A DNA stretch of 64,000 bases from Stomoxys calcitrans (Eukaryota; Arthropoda; Insecta; Diptera; Muscidae), in assembly GCF_963082655.1 (NCBI RefSeq), contig NC_081555.1, positions 30,303,266-30,367,265 of the forward strand, read 5' to 3'. Made by a program: the position numbers and the translations under genes. Positions 57,821 through 64,000 of the stretch are shown here, in pieces. The notes beneath the pieces are model-generated. The model ran no database searches. It was not told where the DNA came from and worked only from the letters and a program-made list of their open reading frames with translations. Position 1 is the first letter of the stretch. Every line of letters begins with the position of its first letter.

Positions 57821-58140
57821 ACAGTCGTCTGTCGGCTAGTGGAGCCTGGAGCAGCCGCTCCACCAGCCGAGATTTCAGTAGCAGACTACATGCTACGGCC
57901 TGATACCACTACCGAAGATTTTGGGTCTTTGAAATCCATTCTACTTCAAAGAGCCTACTCCGGGACTCTAGATCTACCGCTCCACTGGAAACAGACGCAG
58001 ATCATCAACAGCCTAATGGATAACACTACCATGGCTATCCATGAGTGACTTAAAAAAATTTCTCCGAAAATAACTACCTATTACGAGATACAGAAAATTC
58101 TTGCGGAGCGAAATAAAAACATGTCCGCTCCACTCAAAGG
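57821..58140 (+). pseudogene. Second part of the unassigned coding island
   Basis: The frame opens after the stop at 57818-57820. It reads VEPGAAAPPAEISVADYMLR then GSLKSILLQRAYSGTLDLPL, HWKQTQIINSLMDNTTMAIH, one stop (58046-58048), then LKKISPKITTYYEIQKILAE in the same frame. The even residue mix and continuity across a single stop suggest former coding. Not recognised. Confidence 0.4.
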
Positions 58141-58174
58141 TTCAAACAAGAATCCTACATGTGACATTCGATGA

Positions 58175-60090
58175 GATAAAATATCTCAATTCTTGACTAA
58201 ACCCAGTGCTACTTTTTGAAAATCCACCAATCTTTGTAAGTAGCGCATCGAACAAATTAGCTGAACTTTGATCCCCAAAAGATATTAGTTTATGAAGAAC
58301 CTTTACCAGTCAGCATCAACACAATCTGGAGAAGATCCTAACAATTCCATTTTAATCCATTTACGGTTATACTTCACATATTAAATAGTATTGAAAGTTA
58401 GGCAACCTTAACATTTTTATATAGAAAAGACTGTGGAAAAGTTCTTCTCATGATAGGCGATGTCGGTGACTCATTTTGAGTTATAATGAAAAACAGTGAC
58501 TATTTGCAACTGTTTGATAATGAAGTGGGTCAAAGGCGGAAGGCTATCTAGACTCCATGCTTTTGCATATAAAAATTTACATATATTTTTAAAAGACCCA
58601 TAACTTGTCGGCCACACTCACATTCAACAAACTTATGACCCGAGGCACCCTAACGTTTACAATTGTGGTTGAAATTTGATGTGTCATCGTGACATTTTTT
58701 TTGGAATTTTTGAGAACCGGCTATCTCAATCGATTGGAAGCAGAGCATGTGTGTCAAATCAAATCAAATCTTAGATACAAACAACTCACACTTCAGCACA
58801 AGCGCAACGAGGTCTTTACAGACCGGCGTTTAAAGCTTGGCGTCGGAGGCGTATCATTATAGTTTTATTTTTTTTAATGGAACAACAACATAAAACGGGT
58901 ACAATTAATGGAACCTCATTAAATGTTTACACATCTTTAGGTGAGCTTGTTTTTTGGTTATACGATGTCGCTGCGTTATAGCGTCATTGCTATTGTTGAC
59001 CATTAAAGGTTACAGAGCCCCTACGAACCAACAAGAAAAACTACCATACTCAAGATCTGTTGATCGACAATCAATATACAGTAGCCACTGTTAAATGATA
59101 AGTGAGTCTTAGTGAGTTGGTGTGTGTGCGTTTATCCCTATGCCCGGCAGGTGTTTATGTGTTGGATTGTCACAAATGACCTTGTCTATGGTTGTTTTTT
59201 TTACCTTGCACTTCTTGTTGACTACGAAAGTGAGAGTGAATACAAGCTGCCTCTACCATGACAAGCATGCGTGTTTTCCCCGCAATGCTCTTGGGAGGGG
59301 GTATTTTGTTATTTTCTGATAGTCTTCTGGTATTCGATGGTCTTCTGACAGCATCCAAAGTGATATTTATTTTTATTTACAATTGGACCATGGCTATTTC
59401 TTTGTCTTCATTGTTTACCTGTAGTTTACCAAGTAAACGAAATTGTACCCAATATTTAAAATTGTAATCCCAATTAATTGTCGTATTGAATTGAATGTGG
59501 AATTATACGAGAGCTATGCAACATGACATTCAATTAAATGAAATAAGAAAAATTACTTGCAATTTTTATAAGATGACCTTAAGACAATGTGTTATTTTTT
59601 GGAGCGCATTACATTACAAGCCAAGGTAGGTAGGTCAGATAGTTGTTAAAGATGTTTGTAAAACCCAATCATGGCAGAAACCTGCTGCGTACTTCAATTT
59701 ACAAAAATATTTTGTTTCTCTTGAATGTATCAATCATTCGGTATGATGATGGCCGAGCTGTCACAACAGCATGTTTAATTTGAGATGTTATCTATGAAAG
59801 GATTTGAGGCAGCATTTAATTTGCGTATCTATTTACACTTGAGAAATGAAGTCACTGAGGGGACAAAATTGATTGTTTATGAAGCTACGCATTTTGACAG
59901 TGACTGGCAAAGAGGGGGGGATTTTTTTTTAAATGACAGCTCACACCAGAGTGATGAAATATTATTTGTTTGCAGAAAATTATCAAAAATCCAACCTTTT
60001 TAAACCAATGCGTGACTAACTATTTGTATGTCAATAGCAGCTGATGTTAAAAAGGGTAAACAGCTGATTTTATGAATCATGCGAAATCCA
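58175..60090. other. Non-genic, mostly unique DNA
   Basis: No gene or element is recognised. Short open frames at 59122-59319, 59170-59358 (-), 59258-59467 and 59785-60003 have no domain. Confidence 0.4.
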
Positions 60091-60094
60091 TGAA

Positions 60095-60830
60095 AATTTT
60101 CTCCATAGATATTATTTCTGTAAAATTTATTTACAAGGAAAATTTTAATAAATTTTTCTACAAAGAGAAAATTTCTTTAAAATGTTCTCTAGAAAAATAA
60201 TCCTGTCAACCGTTCTATGACATTTTCTCTAAAAACAAAATTTGTATGACATTTTCTCTAAAAACAAAATTTTCTCTAAAGATAAAATTTCTATGAAATT
60301 TTCTCTATAGACAAAATTTTTGTGCAATTTTCTCTAAAGTCAAATTTCTATTAAATTTTTTCTATAGACAAAATTTCTATGAAATTTTCTCTAAAGACAA
60401 CATTTCTATGAAATTTTCTCTAAAGACAAAATTTTTATGAAATTTTCTCTAAAGACAAAATTTCTATGAAATTTTCTCTAAAGACAAAATTTCTATGAAA
60501 TTTTCTCTAAAGACAAAATTTCTATGAAATTTTCTCTAAAGACAAAATTTTTATGAAATTTTCTCAAAAGATAAATTTCTATGAAATTTTTGTCTAAAGA
60601 CAAAATTACTATGAAATTTTCTCTAAAGGCAAAATTTCTATGAAATTTTCTATAATGACAAAATTTCTACAAAATGTTATCTAAGGGCCAAATTTTTACG
60701 AAATGTTCTCTAAGGGCTAAATTTCAACGAAATTTTCTCTAAAGGCAAAATTTCTATCAAAATTTTCAAAAAGCAATATTCTATAAAATTTTCTCGAAAG
60801 ACAAAATTTTAATGAAATTTGCTCGTAGAA
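60095..60830 (+). repeat. 29-bp minisatellite, more than 20 degenerate copies
   Basis: The unit is GACAAAATTTCTATGAAATT plus TTCTCTAAA (29 bases). It is most regular at 60360-60560, with degenerate copies on both sides. It is related to the small array at 11333-11480. Confidence 0.95.
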
Positions 60831-60852
60831 AAGGTTGAAGTGTTTGTTGAAT

Positions 60853-60950
60853 GTGTAGCCCATCATAAAGGTGCGTTTACTCGGAAGCCAGTTTGGCCCA
60901 TTGTGATACTTTTACGAAAAAAGAAGTCTAGATGAGAAAGTTACATATAA
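60853..60950. repeat. Short repeat shared with 54001-54160
   Basis: GTGTAGCCCATCATAAAGGT, ACTCGGAAGCCAGTTTGG, TGTGATACTTTTACG, in the same order as at 54 kb. Confidence 0.5.
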
Positions 60951-60954
60951 AAAC

Positions 60955-61455
60955 GTGCCGGGCCAAAACTTTATTAATTATTAAGTTATTTGCCCAGTAT
61001 CTCTTTATAGACAAGCAAAGTATAATGGATGCAAATCGCGCCCTATAGGGGCTAAAGAAGTTAAATCGGGAGATCGGTTTATATGGGAAATATATCTGGT
61101 TATAGACCGGTTCAGACTATTTGACGCATAATAATTGCGCACTCTAAAGGCTCAATAAGTTAAAACCCAAGATCGGTTTATGTGGCAGCTATATCAAAAC
61201 ATGGACCGATATGTCCCATTTCCCATCCCAACTTACCTACACTAATAGGAAGTATTTGTGCAAAATTTCAAGCGCCTAGCTTTACTTCTTCGGTAGTAAG
61301 CGTGCTTTGAGCAAACGGAAACACGGACAGTTGGGCGGAAACGGTTACACGACTTAGAATGTCAAGACAATCAAGACTAAATAAACTTTGTTGGGTTTCA
61401 GATCAATATTTCGATGTGAATAAATGACCCATCCTATGGGGGAGGGTATAAAAAG
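60955..61455 (+). repeat. Repeat 1 copy
   Basis: Opens AAAACGTGCCGGGCCAAAAC, includes GGGAGATCGGTTTATATGGG and AACATGGACCGATATGTCC. Closes CAGATCAATATTTCGATGTG and CCCATCCTATGGGGGAGGGT. Confidence 0.75.
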
Positions 61456-61539
61456 GTGCGATTCCCTAGATTTGGCCTATAGGTCAGATATGGAGTAATT
61501 AATGCGGGATTCCCATATGCCATGCCATGAACTTTTATT

Positions 61540-62160
61540 CACGGACTTTTAATATTCCGCCACGCACTTTGCCGATATCGAGAGCAGCGAAATAGACCCA
61601 TATCCCGTTCCTGACTACATATTGGAGGCATCAGTGAAGAACGAAGACTCATCGTTCTCAAATACAAATACGTCGAAAACCTTCTTTTCGGAAACTTTCC
61701 CGATCTAACCTCAAATCGGTCTCGAAGCCAGGTAGTTCGAAACCTTTCTAAGTCTACCCTTCGCATCTACACCCATGAATATAAGTGTGGACTTATCCGA
61801 CAAGCCTCCTTCTAGCGTTCCTTTTTTTACTTTACTGTAATTGACTATGACAGAACATTTGTCCCATTAGCCGAACTTAGAATTGCCTCGATCTTCTGCG
61901 CATCTTTTATCGTTCCTGAGTACCTTTAATTCCTGTATCCACCATGATCGGTTGATTTTACGCTGCGGAACCTGTTCTGAACATGTGTGGAGAAAGGTTT
62001 CGTTTAAGCATCCTACAAAAAGATCCCCTACGGATTTAAGTTCCTTTGCAACCTATATAAGCCTCCTGGGGACACAACTGTATTTTTCCCTGAACATTTA
62101 CATGTTCATCTTTCTCAAATTTCTGCGGGGCCTTTATCTTCCAATCTTGAAATAAACGTG
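61540..62160 (-). mobile_element. Non-LTR endonuclease-RT linker relic
   Basis: On minus, 61860-61990 reads SEQVPQRKINRSWWIQELKV and LRNDKRCAEDRGNSKFG, then a stop. This contains the S-W-W-x-x-E-L box that follows the endonuclease domain in I/R1/jockey-type elements. It continues YSKVKKGTLEGGL and, after a break, GRLRKVSNYLASRP. Which of families A, B or D it belongs to cannot be told. Confidence 0.65.
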
Positions 62161-64000
62161 GAAACTCATAGTTTAGTGGTCCCAAAAGGAGCACTGGGTG
62201 GAGACGTTCTTGTTTGAGACTTTCACCAAGTCACTGTTCGTCGAAAGATTTATATCTAAACCATTCCAAAAGTTGATTTGGGGCATTTCCTGTGTATCAG
62301 ATAACCAAATCCACGGACAATGTTTACATTTTGTAAACATTGTCTACAAAAGTAGACCAACTCTGTTTTTTATATCCATGCTATACCATTGACTGTGGTC
62401 AAAATTTTTACAAAAATTTCTAAGAGTTTTCTCTTAAAACACAAAATCAAAGAACAATTTAGAGAAATTTCGATCAATCAAAACGATTTCAAAAAAATGG
62501 CCAAGAGTTTTCGATGGAGATATCTCATTTAATCAGTTTGCATTATCAGTGAGACCAGAGACCAAATTAAAGCCAGCATGGCAAACTTTTTATTTTCTAC
62601 CGAGAGAGTCTTCTTTGCGTAAGGCTATTTAAGCCAAAGATTTTTTCCATATGAAGAATGTAATCTTTAAATACATTCGGTTTATCGTTATTTTATAAAC
62701 TTTATCAATAAAGGGCCTTTGGACAGAAATTTCATTACAATTATCCTTAACTTGGGCACTTTATATGACAGAAGCTTATCGCTGATTCCTACCGAAGAAT
62801 CCTTTTATAAATTCTTATTTAAATAATAATCTAAACTATAATTTATAAAAGTAAGTAAAATTCCCTTAAAAATACAATCATTGCCTTAGAGAGAAATAAC
62901 CCCTTTTTCAATAAAATCAATTCAATTTCATCACAAACTTGTTGTCTTTTTTTTCAAATTGGCTCGAGGCATTTTGGCTATCCATATGCATTTGGATGAT
63001 ATCATCTAAACAATTTTGACACCTCACAATGGCTTATCAATCTACACCTCATCAATAACTGTAACAATAGAAATTTTGCAACAATCATAAAACTCCAAAT
63101 CAACAAAAAACCCATTGCAACATTTTTTAATAATTTCGAACGTTAACAATTGGCGCTGATTTGTGTTCACTTTAACACCACCAACCGTATTGCAGTGCAA
63201 TAAAACGCCCCTTTCAATCGATCATTTATTTGTGTGATCATTGAATGGGTTTGGTTTACAATTAAAGCTGGAGGTCACATAAAGCTTGTTTTTGTTGTTA
63301 GTATTTGTTTATATTTATGATTATAAAGAAATATTTAGTATTTGTATGATAGTTTACTTAATAATGTATTAACTAAAAAGAGTAATGTGAAATGCAAAAG
63401 GACCTATAAACATTTTGGAAAAAATTTTTCCATAAAAAATATTTCCTTAATGGAAGGATATCTATAATGACTTATGAATGAATAATAGAAATCCTCTATA
63501 GGCGCAATGTATCTTATAGTATACATTCAGTGTCGGTTAGCTTATTTTTGTTGAATTTTGCTAAAATTGAAATTATCCGATAGTATCGATTGGAAAAATA
63601 TCAATCGATATTCAGACAAACAATAAAATAGCGATAATGCCATCGATATTTTGCCGGCTTTAACTCTATTACATGGATGGGCAACAACACGCAACCGTAC
63701 ATGGATTTCTGTGCCCACGGACATAGGAAAAACGAAAAGTATAGTGAAAACCACTTCGAGTGTGTAGCTATTTCACTTGGTTAACCGGTCAGATTTTACA
63801 GCCATCTAGCATTTAACCGATAGTTTAATTCAACAATTCAATCATAAATTCTCTTCCCTATGGATTTGTCTTTCTTATATCTTTCCACATGCTATAACGT
63901 TCAGAAACTTTAGGGCCAAGACCACTAACATTTCGTCACATGATTCGTTTGCCAATTTATCGAAATCATCGGTTCTCCCTCTATGAGTTATAGAAATGTT
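62161..64000. other. Non-genic DNA, one 13-bp hairpin
   Basis: 62316-62328 and 62332-62344 are perfect inverted copies of GACAATGTTTACA with a TTT loop. No gene is recognised in the last 1.8 kb; the minus frame 63542-63754 has no domain. Confidence 0.45.

Overview
The window is AT-rich dipteran nuclear DNA, most likely from a calyptrate muscid fly (Musca- or Stomoxys-like). No prokaryotic gene organisation is visible. The reasons are a single spliced, insect-type coding exon, no other intact gene, many relics of I/R1/jockey-type and RTE-type retrotransposons, Tc1/mariner relics, tRNA-derived SINEs, and long dispersed repeats with monomers of about 100-160 bp. The species is inferred from the repeat style and was not tested.

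The only convincing host gene begins near 7.8-8.5 kb on the + strand. A 140-codon first coding exon (8518-8938) has a signal peptide, a low-complexity Thr/Ser/Pro linker and the start of an NRF (nose resistant to fluoxetine, nrf-6-like) domain. It ends at a good GT splice donor (8939). No later exon was recognised, so much or all of the remaining 55 kb may be intron or intergenic DNA.

Everything else is accessory. Region by region: 0.1-6.0 kb holds two related RNase-H-bearing non-LTR families (called A and B here) cut by SINEs. 6.1-6.6 kb is a dispersed repeat, 6.6-8.9 kb is unique DNA with the gene start, and 9.1-13.4 kb holds dispersed tandem-type repeats. 13.8-16.7 kb has SINEs, one of them split by a 591-bp insertion. 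18.5-23.5 kb holds families A, B and a YADD-bearing RT relic (D), a hAT-like MITE and a perfect 20-bp palindrome. 24.9-27.2 kb has a mariner relic and an RTE-like relic. 28.5 kb is a 184-bp AT microsatellite. 30.9-33.6 kb is repeats, including an array with an exact 153-bp period. 36.7-38.8 kb has a jockey-like RT relic with a 268-bp tandem duplication, then a SINE split by a TIR element. 39.1-39.7 kb is a defective mariner transposase. 41.6-43.2 kb holds family B relics with a 488-bp tandem duplication. 43.2-48.4 kb is repeats, 48.8 kb is a hairpin MITE, 49.4-51.6 kb holds family B, a second mariner relic and family A, and 53.8-56.1 kb holds families B and D. 56.6-58.1 kb is an unassigned protein-like coding island. 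60.1-61.5 kb is repeats and 61.5-62.2 kb is an endonuclease-RT linker relic.

There is no operon-like or cooperative gene system. The most interesting points are the unidentified frame-broken coding island at 56.6-58.1 kb, the nested insertions that can be ordered in time from target-site duplications, at least ten independent small tandem duplications inside dead elements, and the exact 153-bp array.
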